From Deltaproteobacteria bacterium (GTDB lineage Bacteria > Myxococcota_A > UBA796 > SXON01), in contig CANFCK010000002.1 in assembly GCA_947445035.1 (NCBI GenBank), positions 124,001 through 188,000 on the forward strand: a stretch of 64,000 bases of DNA. Direction: 5' to 3'. Within the stretch, counting starts at the first letter, position 1. Each line of letters opens with the position of its first letter. The notes under the pieces were generated by a model. That model had not been told where the DNA came from, searched no databases, and saw only the letters and a program-made list of their open reading frames with translations. Below, piece by piece: positions 51,301-60,804 of the stretch. A program made the position numbers and the translations under genes.

Positions 51301-53228
51301 TCGCCCTGTTCCTCGCTTGCCGATTGTCGGTGGAGCTGCTCACCGAGGACGATGCCCTCCCGCGACCGGTGTTGGTTGTCGAGCCCGCGGTCCTGAGGAT
51401 GGGGGACGAGGCCGGGGCCTGGGGCGAATTCACCGTCCACAACATCGGCACGGGCACCCTGGAGCTCGAACGGGTCTCAGTGGACCTCGACCTGTGGTGG
51501 ACCGCCACCGAGTGCGAGGACGGCACGGAGCTTGCTGGCCCGCATGAGCAGGCCCTGCCGGTGCTCCCGCCCGGTTGCTCGGCCATCGGCCTCGTGAAGG
51601 CCGGCGCCAGTCCTCCCCCCCCCCACCCGCTCGACGTCATCCAGATCGAGGCCAAGTCTGGCCCCTGGCGAGCGGACGACTCGACGGCGGAAGGCCCGCT
51701 GAACGTCCGAGTCGACTTCGTTCAGGAGGTGCTCGTCGAGTGGGAAGGCCATCCCACCACCACCGCGGACGTCGGTCTCCGCGACCCGGCGCCGTCCGTC
51801 GTCTGGGAGTGGCCAGCCCTGGTCGCACAAACCGTCACCTTTGAGCTTCAGAATCGGGATGACCACCCAGTGAAGCTGCTCGGCGCGACCAGCGGCTGCG
51901 CCGCGCTGACCCTGCGCAGCGAACCCGCGCTGGGCTCCGAGCTCGCAGCCGGCGTCGCTGTAGCCTACACCTTCGACTGGTTGGCCGTGGCGCCACATTC
52001 GACCCGCTGCCTCGTGGAATTCGGCCTCGCGGACCTGCCCGCGGTCAAAGGGGTGGTGGCGGTGACCGCGCCGGCAAGCACGACCGCGCCTTCGGTCACG
52101 ATCAACGGGCCTGCGCCGGGCTCCTGGGTGCCCGCCAACGACGAGGTGGTCGTGACGGGCACGGTCAGCGACGATCTCGACTTCGCCACCCACCTCGACG
52201 CGGAGCTGGTCGACGGCCCCACCGGCAAGTCCTTCCCGGTGAGCATCACCGTCGATGGGTACGTCGTCGGCCGAGCGCCCGCGGCTTCTCTGGGTTCGGG
52301 AGCCCACACCCTGGTCCTCAGCATCACCGACCACCATGGCCGGGTCGGGCGGGCCGCGGTCCCGCTGGTCGTGGAGGACCGCGGCGCCGACGAAGACGAC
52401 GACGGCGACGGCGACGGCTGGTCGCAGTTCCGGGGTGACTGCGAGGACACGCGCCCCGACATCTACCCCTACGCCGTAGAGACGGCGGACGGGCTGGACC
52501 AGGACTGCGATGGCGTCGTCGACAACGACACCGAGGCCTCAGACGACGATGCGGACGGAGTCTCCGAGGCGGACGGAGACTGCGACGACAGCAACGCCCT
52601 CGTCGGGCCTACCGGCCTGGAGACCGCCAACCTCCGTGACGACGACTGCGACGGCGTCGCCGATGAAGGCACGGGCCTCTACGACGACGACGGCGACGGC
52701 TTCGCAGAGGCGGCCGGTGACCTCGACGACGACAATCCCGATGCCTTCCCTGGCGCGATCGAGCGTTGCCGGGACGGCATCGACAACGACTGCGACGGCG
52801 TGATCGATGAACCGTCCGGCTGTCTGGGCGCGGGCCCGGCGTGGGCGGCCGCCGTTGCCGTCCAGAACGACGTCTGCACGTCGGGTAGCAACGTGGAGGT
52901 CGAGCTTCTCACCGACTCGACGACCGCCGAGGTGAGCTGGAGCTGCAGTGGATGCGGCACCTTCCGTCCGGTAGATCGCACCCACGCCGCGTTTCTGTGC
53001 CCTTCGGTGGACGCGGCGCGCTCCGTCGCGCTGCTCGCGGCGGTGTCCGAGCCCGACGGCACCACCACGACGGCGTCGGGCCGGCTCGTGGCCCTACCGG
53101 CGGATTCCGACATCGACGGGCCGCTCTACCCCCGCGAAACAGACGGCTGCGGTGCGGGTGCAGGCGCCTCGGCAGGGTTCGGCATGGCTGCCGCGCTGGG
53201 GATTCGGGCGGGGCGGAGACGTCGCTAG
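51297..53228 (+). CDS. lipoprotein with Ig-like, MopE-type domains and MYXO-CTERM-like tail
   Basis: This 643-residue protein starts MIALFLACRLSVELL with a possible lipobox Cys8. Residues about 30-245 look beta-rich; about 255-360 look like an Ig/PKD-type domain. About 365-525 is MopE-type with DEDDDGDGDGWSQFRGD, LDQDCDGVVDND, RDDDCDGVADEG and IDNDCDGVIDEP. The C-terminus has a Gly/Ala-rich hydrophobic stretch led by Cys and ending in RAGRRRR, which resembles the MYXO-CTERM sorting signal of Myxococcota. The frame overlaps the previous gene as ATGA. The final location is probably the cell surface. Confidence 0.75.
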   Translation: MIALFLACRLSVELLTEDDALPRPVLVVEPAVLRMGDEAGAWGEFTVHNIGTGTLELERVSVDLDLWWTATECEDGTELAGPHEQALPVLPPGCSAIGLVKAGASPPPPHPLDVIQIEAKSGPWRADDSTAEGPLNVRVDFVQEVLVEWEGHPTTTADVGLRDPAPSVVWEWPALVAQTVTFELQNRDDHPVKLLGATSGCAALTLRSEPALGSELAAGVAVAYTFDWLAVAPHSTRCLVEFGLADLPAVKGVVAVTAPASTTAPSVTINGPAPGSWVPANDEVVVTGTVSDDLDFATHLDAELVDGPTGKSFPVSITVDGYVVGRAPAASLGSGAHTLVLSITDHHGRVGRAAVPLVVEDRGADEDDDGDGDGWSQFRGDCEDTRPDIYPYAVETADGLDQDCDGVVDNDTEASDDDADGVSEADGDCDDSNALVGPTGLETANLRDDDCDGVADEGTGLYDDDGDGFAEAAGDLDDDNPDAFPGAIERCRDGIDNDCDGVIDEPSGCLGAGPAWAAAVAVQNDVCTSGSNVEVELLTDSTTAEVSWSCSGCGTFRPVDRTHAAFLCPSVDAARSVALLAAVSEPDGTTTTASGRLVALPADSDIDGPLYPRETDGCGAGAGASAGFGMAAALGIRAGRRRR

Positions 53229-53251
53229 CACTGAAGCGACGAGTCGAGCGA

Positions 53252-53878
53252 CTACGGCACAGGCAACGCCGGCGTCCGCTGCCGATTCAGCGTGACCACC
53301 AGCACCCCATCCTCGATCGCCACCCGCTCCGCCGAGTCTAGCAACGCGGCGATCTTGGGATCCTGGATGCGTTCTTGGCTGAGGCTCCGATTGAAGTGCG
53401 GCGCGACGTTCTGGCCCGCTATCGACGCGCCGAAGTCCCAATCGGAGAGCCTCATTTCGTCGAACGTCGCGCTCTCGACCCAGCCGTGCGCCATCACGAA
53501 GGTGCCCTTGACGTGGACGTTCACCCAGCCCGACCCTTCGATCGGGATCGACGCGTCGAAGGTGGCGGTGCCACCGTCCATCGCCACGCGGATGCGCCCG
53601 TCGTCCCCGGGAGCCAGCACCGCGTTGAGCGTCGGCGCGTCGATGCGCACGCTCCCTTCCCGGTCCAGCGTCGCGCGAAGCTCTTCCTTGAGCGCGTCTT
53701 GGCGTGCCGGATCGTACGCCGTCGCTTCAATGTCGAGCGGCGTGGGCGAGGTGGCCAACGCGACCACGATCTCGGGCAGGTACCAGGTCCCGATCCCCGC
53801 GCCGCAACAACAGAGAAGCGCGCTGACCCCGGTGGCGCCGAGGCACCCAAGCAACCACTTTCGACCGCTCGCCATCAA
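53252..53878 (-). CDS. membrane-anchored protein of unknown function
   Basis: This 208-residue protein has an N-terminal membrane segment GCLGATGVSALLCCCGAGIGTWYLPEIV (about residues 11-38) with Cys clusters and then a mixed beta-rich soluble part. It may be a single-pass protein facing the periplasm; the general pattern is like YpmS/DUF2140 proteins, but I would not assign it firmly. Its ATG overlaps the stop of the upstream MopE/FG-GAP gene (ATGA). Confidence 0.5.
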   Translation of the reverse strand: MMASGRKWLLGCLGATGVSALLCCCGAGIGTWYLPEIVVALATSPTPLDIEATAYDPARQDALKEELRATLDREGSVRIDAPTLNAVLAPGDDGRIRVAMDGGTATFDASIPIEGSGWVNVHVKGTFVMAHGWVESATFDEMRLSDWDFGASIAGQNVAPHFNRSLSQERIQDPKIAALLDSAERVAIEDGVLVVTLNRQRTPALPVP

Positions 53879-56622
53879 TAGCCCCCACCGGCGAAGAAGT
53901 AGACAGCCCCGGCGTCGGTACCCGCGGCGTCGTCAAGCGGGGCGCCGACCGTCAGGTCTCCGATGCCGTCGCCATCGGCATCGCGGAGCACCGCGACCGC
54001 CGCGCCGAAGTCGATTCCTGCCGTGCTGGCCGCGAGACCGGCAGAGGCGGAAGCGGTGGTCATCACGCCCGCGGCCAACGGACCGGCGAAGACGTACGCC
54101 GCGTCCCCGCCCGGGGCGCCGATCACCAACTCCGCCACGCCGTCGTCGTCCAGGTCACCGGCGGCCATCGCTTCGCCAAAGCGTACGCCACTGGCGCTGA
54201 ACGAGGCGTAGGCGACGTCCTGCGCCAAGCTGCCGTAGCTGGCGGTGCTCGGGATCACGTACACGTCGCCGGCGCTGCAGGCCGCCGCCACCTCCCCGTA
54301 CCCGTCGTCATCCAAGTCCGCGATCAAAAACGGCGACGCGCCAAAAGCGCAGTCCGCGGCGGACCCTCCGACCAAGAAGTCGGCGCTGCCGACGTCGACG
54401 CTGCCGAACTGCCCGTAGTAGCCGAGAACCGCGCCGTCGCCGGTGGCGCTGCGGTCCATCGCGGGCGCGCCGACGAAGGTGTCTTTGAGCCCGTCGCCAT
54501 CGACGTCCCCGGTGGCCAGTGTGGAGCCGAAGAGGCTGTCACCGCTGCCGTAGAGCAACCGCTCCACCACCGAATCGAGGTACCACGTGCCGGTGTAGTT
54601 TCCGTCCACCACGTACACCGCCCCGTCGCCATATACCGGGTCGTACGGCACCCCGACGAGCAGCTCCGAAACGCCGTCCCCATCAAGGTCACCGGGGCTG
54701 GCGACGGCGCCGCCGACGATGCGACTGGCATTGCCAGACAAGAGTACGAGGTCAGCCGAGGCGACCGATGCGTAGCCGGAACCCACCCCGCGGAAGAGCA
54801 GCACCGCGCTTTCGGTGGGATCGACGGTGTTGGGGAACCCGAAGAACAGGTCGTCCGCGCCGTCCCCGTCCATGTCACCGGGAGCGGCGACGGACCAGCC
54901 CAGCTCGGCCGACGAGTCGTCGTTGGCCACCTGGAACGCGCCCGCGTCAATCGTCGCATCCGACTCGGGCCGGACCACGCTCACCAACCCCCACGCCGTG
55001 CCTGCGCTGGCATCGTAGCCGGGGGCCCCGACCACCACCTCGTCGAGACCGTCCCCATCGAGGTCGCCGCCAGCGACGACGACCGCCCCCGCCAGGTCGT
55101 CCGCCGAGTCCCCGAACCACGACAGCTCGGCGTCGCCGCTCAGCCGGCTGCCCTCAAACGCGCACGCGCCAGGGGAGTCGTCGCAATCCGAGTCCACGCC
55201 GTCATTGCACACCTCCGCGGCCGCGGGCGAAACGGCGGCATCGGCATCATCACAATCGCCAGCGACCGTAGTGGTGTACAGAGCCTCGGCCGCGCAGAGG
55301 CACATCCCGTCGTCGCCGTACCCGTCGCCATCGATGTCTGAGTACCAAGTGGTCGTGCAGAGTCCGATCACGTCGGCGTCGTTGACCTCCCCGTCGCAAT
55401 CCGAGTCCGCCGCGTCGCAAGCTTCGCTTGCCCCCGGGTACGCACTCCCGTCGGTGTCATCGCAGTCATCGGCCGCCGCCGCGTACCCCGCCGGCTCGGT
55501 GCACGAGGAGACCGACACCGCCGTGCCAAAACCATCGGCGTCGTCGTCCTGGTACCAGGGGAGCTCGCCGATCGACGCGCTGGTGTCATCGCAGTCACGG
55601 CTGTCGACGGTGTTGAAGTCACCAACGGCGGTGCAGGTGCATTGACTGGAAACGGCGCTGCCGAGCGTGTCGGCGTCGGCATCTTCGTGCCAGGTGGTGC
55701 AGCCGACGGCGTCGGCATCGTTGTTGTCGGCGTCGCAGTCGTCGTCGCGCGTGGTGGCACAGTCTTCGGGGGCCGAAGGGCTGCGCGTCGCGTCGTCGTC
55801 GGCGCAGTCATCGCCAAGTTGCCCGAGGTCGTCGGCCTCGCTGTCGCTGCGGTGGCCATCGCCGTCGCGGTCCCAGTCATCCCCTCCGGAGCAGTCGCTG
55901 TCGACGCCATCGTAGTACTGCTCAGCGGCGCCGGGCGAAATCTCCGGGTCCATATCCGCGCAGTCACCGGGGAGCCACGGCTCGGGCACGGTGCCGACGT
56001 AGGCGGCATCGTAGTAGCCGTCTTCGTCCTGATCCCCGTCGTTTTCGTCGCAGTCCTGGTCGATGCCGTCGTACCAGACCTCCGGCACCGCCGGATTCAC
56101 CGTCGCGTCGGTGTCGGCGCACTCATCGCAGGACCGAAAACCGTCGCCGTCGCCATCGAAGTCGGTGCCGCCCGAACAGTCGGCATCCACGCCGTCGTAC
56201 AAAACGTCGGTGGCGCCAGGGTGGATGCGGTCCGCGCTGATGTCATCGCTCGGAAGCTCACAGTCGGTGGCCGCAGCCGGCACGTCGTCCATGGCCGGGT
56301 CGTCGTAACAGTCCGTGCCACCGAAACGAGCCGAGGCGTACCCGTCCAAGTCGGCGTCATTGTCGTCGAGGCCGTCGCAGTTTGCGTCAAGCGCGTCGTA
56401 ATAGACCTCGTCCACGCCGGGGTTGATCGCGGCGTCGGCATCGTTGCAGTCGCCGGCCCTGAGCAAGGCGCCGTCGACCTCGGCACAGGCGCGAACCGCC
56501 TGCCCACCGAAGCCGTCGCCGTCGAGGTCGAGGTAGAATCCCTCCAAGACGCAAGTTGTCGCGCGCCCCGCCCACTCCTCATCGGTGACAAAGGTGCAGG
56601 CACTGACCAGGAGGAACAACAT
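53875..56622 (-). CDS. MopE-type metal-binding and FG-GAP lipoprotein
   Basis: This 915-residue protein starts MLFLLVSACTF with lipobox Cys9. Residues about 30-490 contain many MopE-type units (DLDGDGFGG, DALDANCDGLDDND, DGVDADCSGG, DGIDQDCDEND, DSDCDGEVND), and about 495-915 are FG-GAP repeats (DLDGDGLDEVVVGAPG, DMDGDGADDLFFGFP, DLDGDGVSELLVGVP). Its build is the same as that of the 24627-27344 protein, so both are paralogues or rearranged copies. It is likely a surface calcium-binding protein. Its start is 45 bases from the divergent PKD gene. Confidence 0.85.
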   Translation of the reverse strand: MLFLLVSACTFVTDEEWAGRATTCVLEGFYLDLDGDGFGGQAVRACAEVDGALLRAGDCNDADAAINPGVDEVYYDALDANCDGLDDNDADLDGYASARFGGTDCYDDPAMDDVPAAATDCELPSDDISADRIHPGATDVLYDGVDADCSGGTDFDGDGDGFRSCDECADTDATVNPAVPEVWYDGIDQDCDENDGDQDEDGYYDAAYVGTVPEPWLPGDCADMDPEISPGAAEQYYDGVDSDCSGGDDWDRDGDGHRSDSEADDLGQLGDDCADDDATRSPSAPEDCATTRDDDCDADNNDADAVGCTTWHEDADADTLGSAVSSQCTCTAVGDFNTVDSRDCDDTSASIGELPWYQDDDADGFGTAVSVSSCTEPAGYAAAADDCDDTDGSAYPGASEACDAADSDCDGEVNDADVIGLCTTTWYSDIDGDGYGDDGMCLCAAEALYTTTVAGDCDDADAAVSPAAAEVCNDGVDSDCDDSPGACAFEGSRLSGDAELSWFGDSADDLAGAVVVAGGDLDGDGLDEVVVGAPGYDASAGTAWGLVSVVRPESDATIDAGAFQVANDDSSAELGWSVAAPGDMDGDGADDLFFGFPNTVDPTESAVLLFRGVGSGYASVASADLVLLSGNASRIVGGAVASPGDLDGDGVSELLVGVPYDPVYGDGAVYVVDGNYTGTWYLDSVVERLLYGSGDSLFGSTLATGDVDGDGLKDTFVGAPAMDRSATGDGAVLGYYGQFGSVDVGSADFLVGGSAADCAFGASPFLIADLDDDGYGEVAAACSAGDVYVIPSTASYGSLAQDVAYASFSASGVRFGEAMAAGDLDDDGVAELVIGAPGGDAAYVFAGPLAAGVMTTASASAGLAASTAGIDFGAAVAVLRDADGDGIGDLTVGAPLDDAAGTDAGAVYFFAGGGY

Positions 56623-56667
56623 GGGACGGTCAGCCTAACGTGCCGGCGGTGAGGTAAACTCTTGCGC

Positions 56668-58377
56668 ATGCGCATCTTCTTCTCCGCTCTCGTGCTCACC
56701 GGCTGCATCGCGGACCCCCCGAAGAACGACACGTCCGGGGCGGAAACAGCGCCGAGCGTCACCATCGTCTCGCCCGCCGACGGCGGCTCGTGCGCGTACG
56801 ACGCCCGCACCGTCGCGACGGCCACCGTCGCCGACAATCACGCCACCGACGACGTAGCGGTGGTGTGGACCCTCGATGGCGTCGAGATCTGCAACGACGT
56901 CGCCGGCGCCGACGGCTCTAGCAGCTGTTCGTTGACCCCCTCGCTCGGCACCCACGTCCTGGTCGCGACGGCAACCGATGGTGCCGGGGGCGTCGCGACG
57001 GACACCGCCACCTTCTACGCGGAGACCCAGTTCGCCGCGCTCGGGGTGATTCTGGCGCCCGTGGATGCCGACATCCTCGACGTGGGGATCGCCTCCGACT
57101 TCCAAGCGACGGTCGCCGGAATGGCGCCGCTGCTGGTGACCTGGAGCAGCGACAAGGACGGGCTCCTGGAGCAGCTGACCCAGCCGTCCGTCGGGACCTC
57201 TGACCACTCGTTCACCCTCAGCGGCGGCGCGCACACCATCACCCTGACCGTCACCGATCGCTACAGCGCCACCTCCACGGACTCCATCGCGCTGTACGTC
57301 AACCAGGTCCCGGGCACGCCCACGGTCCGCGTCAACTCCGTCTCCCCTCACTCCTTCGATGCCCTCGTCGCGACCGCCACGGCGACCGATCCCGACGACG
57401 ACGCGTTGACCCTGACCTACACCTGGACCGTCGACGGCGTGGAGTGGGGCACCGGACCCGACGTCCCGGCAGGGGTCATCTTCAAAGGGGAGGAGTGGAT
57501 CGTCTCGGTGACCGCCGACGATGGGCGGCTGGTCGGATGGGACGACATCGCGGTCGCAACGGTCATCAACACGCGACCCGAGATCGACAGCGTCACCGTC
57601 AGCGGCACCGGACCGTTCGAGTGCGTGGTGGACGCCTCCGACTACGACGGCGACACGCTGGTCATCGACTACTATTGGACGGCGGACGGCAACTCGGCGG
57701 GGAAAGAGGCGACACTGGCGGAGAGCTTCCCTCGGGGCACCCTGCTGTTGTGCGAAGTCACCGCGAACGACGGCGACGAGGACAGTCGCGACATGTCCGG
57801 GAGCCTGGTGATCGAGAACCACCTTCCCACCATCGACAGCCTGTCCATCGGCCCCGACCCGGCAGTGGCGGGGGACTCGATCAGCGCCAGCGCCAACGCC
57901 AGTGATGCCGACGGGGACGGGGTCACCGTGTCGTTGTCGTGGACGCTCAACGGATTCGGTGCGGGCGCCGGCACCTCCCTCGGGGCCTCGGTGGTCCACG
58001 GAGACGTGGTGGAGGTCACGGCGTTGCCCTCGGACGGCTCGGGCACCGGAGCGGGTGCCAGCGCGTCGCTGATCGTGTCCAACACGCCACCCACCGCGTC
58101 CGCAACACTGAGTCCCAATCCCGCGCGCGCCGGCATCGACACCCTTCAGTGTACCGCCTCGGCGGCTGATGCGGACGGCGAGCCGCTCAGCCGCGTCCTG
58201 AGCTGGGAACACAACGGTGCGGTGTGGACCGGGGCCACGAGCAGCACCGCCTACACCGACGACACCATCGCCACCGCCGACCTCGTCGCGGGAGACACCT
58301 GGGCGTGCATCGTGACCGCATCCGACGGCACCGATTCGAGCGACGCCGCCTCCGCGACGCTGACGATCAGCCTCTGA
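56668..58377 (+). CDS. PKD/Ig-like repeat lipoprotein
   Basis: This 569-residue protein starts at ATG 56668 (MRIFFSALVLTGC) with lipobox Cys13; the TTG at 56662 is an alternative. The mature part is made of about five or six repeats of roughly 80-90 residues, with the PKD-like pattern DPDDDALTLTYTWTVDGVEWG, SDYDGDTLVIDYYWTADGN and ASDADGDGVTVSLSWTLNG. Such domains are usually surface-exposed and mediate binding or spacing. Its end overlaps that of the convergent fusion gene by 11 bases. Confidence 0.8.
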   Translation: MRIFFSALVLTGCIADPPKNDTSGAETAPSVTIVSPADGGSCAYDARTVATATVADNHATDDVAVVWTLDGVEICNDVAGADGSSSCSLTPSLGTHVLVATATDGAGGVATDTATFYAETQFAALGVILAPVDADILDVGIASDFQATVAGMAPLLVTWSSDKDGLLEQLTQPSVGTSDHSFTLSGGAHTITLTVTDRYSATSTDSIALYVNQVPGTPTVRVNSVSPHSFDALVATATATDPDDDALTLTYTWTVDGVEWGTGPDVPAGVIFKGEEWIVSVTADDGRLVGWDDIAVATVINTRPEIDSVTVSGTGPFECVVDASDYDGDTLVIDYYWTADGNSAGKEATLAESFPRGTLLLCEVTANDGDEDSRDMSGSLVIENHLPTIDSLSIGPDPAVAGDSISASANASDADGDGVTVSLSWTLNGFGAGAGTSLGASVVHGDVVEVTALPSDGSGTGAGASASLIVSNTPPTASATLSPNPARAGIDTLQCTASAADADGEPLSRVLSWEHNGAVWTGATSSTAYTDDTIATADLVAGDTWACIVTASDGTDSSDAASATLTISL

Positions 58378-60745
58378 TCGCGGTGGCGAGGCGCTCCAAA
58401 AGCTCGTCCACGTGACGGGGAGCGAAGACAAGCGCCGGGCGGAATCGTAGGCTGCGCGTGCCCGAGCCGCCCATTTCCACGCCGAGCGCGAGCGCCGCGC
58501 GAACGATTCGGTCGCGCGTGGCCACATCGACGACATCGACTGCCGCGAAGGTTCCTTGCCCTCGCGCCTGGGAAAGAACCCCAGGGTGCAACTCACAAAG
58601 CGACGCGAGCCCCGCCACCAGCCGCTCACCGACCATCGCGGTCGATTCCACGAGGCGATCTCGCTCGATGACCTCCAGGATCACCTGGGCCTGCGCCCCG
58701 CGCAGTGGATCCCCCAACCAGGTGTTGAACAGCCGCAGCGGCTCGGCAGCGACGTACGCTGGACGGCCATAGTAGCCGCCAAGCTGCATTTTTTTACTGA
58801 ATGTGACGAGGTCCGGCGCGCCTTCGGGCCCCCACGCCTCGTGCGCCCACATCCGCCCGGTGCTGCCGACGCCGGTCTGCACCTCGTCCGCGATGAAGGC
58901 GGCGCCGTAGCGGGTGCACAAGCGCCGCAACCGCACGAAGAACGCGGCGCTGGCGTGCCGATCGCCACCCTCGCCCTGAATCGGTTCGACGATGACCGCC
59001 GCGACCTGCTCCGGGTAGCGCCGGAACTGAGCCTCCACATCCGCGAGCGCGCGCAGCTCGGCTTCACTGTTGGCCTCGGCGTGCTGGTCGAGCGGGAACT
59101 GGTTGGCCGGAAACTCCACCATCGGCCAGTCGAAGGCGGGAAAGTCGAGCTTGTGGATGGCCTTGGAGCGGGTGGCGGAAAGCGCCCCAAGGCTGCGCCC
59201 ATGGAAGCCGCCGGTGAAGGAGATCACCTTCATTCCGTTGGCGCGCTCCTGAGCGTTGTCCATACACGATTCCAGCTCTGCCGGGCTCGGAGGTGCGCCA
59301 CCCCGCTGCCGCGCCGCGCAAGCCACGAACGCCGCCTTCAGCGCGTTTTCCACCGCCTCGGCGCCGGTTGTGACGGTGAACACGTGCGACATCCCCGCGG
59401 GCGCGACGCGCATCAGTGCTTCCGCGACGTCCACCCACTCCGGCGGGACCGCGACGCCCAGCGAGGGCCGCCAGCCCGCACACCAGTCGAAGCGGCCGCT
59501 GCGCCACGCGTGGAGCAGGTCGGGGTGGTTGTACCCCAGCGGCAACGCCGCGATGTGGCCGTACACGTCTAAAAGTGTGTTGCCATCGACGTCGCGGAGG
59601 TAGTTGCCGATGCTCGTCTTGGCGTCCTGATAGAAGTGGATGGTCCGGGCGTCCTGGATGGCGCCGTGACGCGCACGAAGCGCCTGGGAGCGCGGACCGG
59701 GGATGGCGGTCACGACCTGGGCCGACGCGGGTTCTCCCGAAATCTCGACGAATTTCACCGGTCCCTCCATGGCGGCGCCGGCCGCCTCGAGTTGTGCGCG
59801 CACCCCCCCAAGAGCGGGCGAGGCTTCTTGGTACTCAGGCGGGTACCCCGGAAGCATGTTGACCCGCAACATCGGCTCCAATCGGGAAGCCTGGGCGCCG
59901 CGCGTCGGCAGCGGCAAAAGGGGTACGTCGGCGTGGCCTCGGGCGAGCGCGGCCAGCGGCCAATCCGCGGCCGAAGCGAGGTCGCACTCCCGCACGGCGC
60001 GGGTGTGGATGCGGCGAAGGTGGTGGACGATGGCGGCGGCAAGTGGTCGTGAGAGGACGGTGAGGGACGACGGGTCCAGCCGACGCACCATCAGCACCAT
60101 CGGCACGTGCCGAGGCGGTACAGCGAGCGTCGCGAGGTCGCGGAAGTCGGGCTGGAAGTAGGGAACTACCGCCGGATCGAGCGCCCGATACCCCGCCTTC
60201 CCGTACGCAACGAGGCGAACCAGCGTGTCCTGGCGTTCGGGCTCCACCGGCTCCATCTCCGCGACCAGCAGGGTCGGCGTCGTCAACAGGTCCAGACCAT
60301 GCTCACGAAGCTCACGACGGGCCAGCGTGGCCGGGGCCGTGCGCAAGACCCCCGCAATGCCGGCGCGCCGGTAGGGCTCGGTCACATAACTATGGCTGAG
60401 CAGCACCACGCAGCGACGCTCGACGACATCGGTCGCGACAAAGCCGTCGCGCACCGCGGCCAGGGTCCCGTCGTGATCGTGCCACGTCAGCAGGTGGTAG
60501 CGACAGCGGATGGCCCCATCGTTCATCGGCTCGTGCAACCAGCGCGCCAGCGCCGCGCGCGGCTCTATCTCGTTGCGATGCCCAAAATACGCATCCATCG
60601 CGCCAAACGCTTCCTCAAATGCAGGACAGTCTGGATCGAGCACCTCTGCCCCTACGAACCGCTCCACAGCGCGCTGAAAGCGGGCAACCCCCTCCCCCGG
60701 GTGAAGGTCCGCGGGATCGGTGAGAAAGGGACGCGTCGGCTGCAT
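58367..60745 (-). CDS. GNAT-like domain fused to GABA-type class III aminotransferase
   Basis: This 792-residue protein has two parts. Residues 1 to about 340 match the standalone 386-residue protein at 49139-50299, and contain a GNAT-type acyl-CoA loop (PYRRAGIAGVLR, 124-135). Residues about 345-792 are a class III aminotransferase with TTGAEAVENALKAAF (459-473), TGGFHGRSLGAL, VEPIQGEGGD (586-595), IADEVQTGVGSTGRMWAHE and the PLP lysine in FSKKMQLGG (Lys651 or Lys652), followed by FNTWLGDP. These fit the GABA aminotransferase (eukaryotic-type 4-aminobutyrate) group. It likely converts GABA or a related amine to the semialdehyde. Cytoplasmic; ATG 60745. Confidence 0.8.
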   Translation of the reverse strand: MQPTRPFLTDPADLHPGEGVARFQRAVERFVGAEVLDPDCPAFEEAFGAMDAYFGHRNEIEPRAALARWLHEPMNDGAIRCRYHLLTWHDHDGTLAAVRDGFVATDVVERRCVVLLSHSYVTEPYRRAGIAGVLRTAPATLARRELREHGLDLLTTPTLLVAEMEPVEPERQDTLVRLVAYGKAGYRALDPAVVPYFQPDFRDLATLAVPPRHVPMVLMVRRLDPSSLTVLSRPLAAAIVHHLRRIHTRAVRECDLASAADWPLAALARGHADVPLLPLPTRGAQASRLEPMLRVNMLPGYPPEYQEASPALGGVRAQLEAAGAAMEGPVKFVEISGEPASAQVVTAIPGPRSQALRARHGAIQDARTIHFYQDAKTSIGNYLRDVDGNTLLDVYGHIAALPLGYNHPDLLHAWRSGRFDWCAGWRPSLGVAVPPEWVDVAEALMRVAPAGMSHVFTVTTGAEAVENALKAAFVACAARQRGGAPPSPAELESCMDNAQERANGMKVISFTGGFHGRSLGALSATRSKAIHKLDFPAFDWPMVEFPANQFPLDQHAEANSEAELRALADVEAQFRRYPEQVAAVIVEPIQGEGGDRHASAAFFVRLRRLCTRYGAAFIADEVQTGVGSTGRMWAHEAWGPEGAPDLVTFSKKMQLGGYYGRPAYVAAEPLRLFNTWLGDPLRGAQAQVILEVIERDRLVESTAMVGERLVAGLASLCELHPGVLSQARGQGTFAAVDVVDVATRDRIVRAALALGVEMGGSGTRSLRFRPALVFAPRHVDELLERLATAIRG

Positions 60746-60804
60746 GACGGCCCGTCTATATGCTGGTGATCCGCCGTGGTGTACGATCTGCGGCTGGAGG
60801 TCTC

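Noticed and set aside
56635..58629. Open frame of 664 codons on the minus strand
   Set aside because: It is antisense to the PKD/Ig gene and reaches into the fusion gene; composition is Arg/Gly/Val-rich without any motif.
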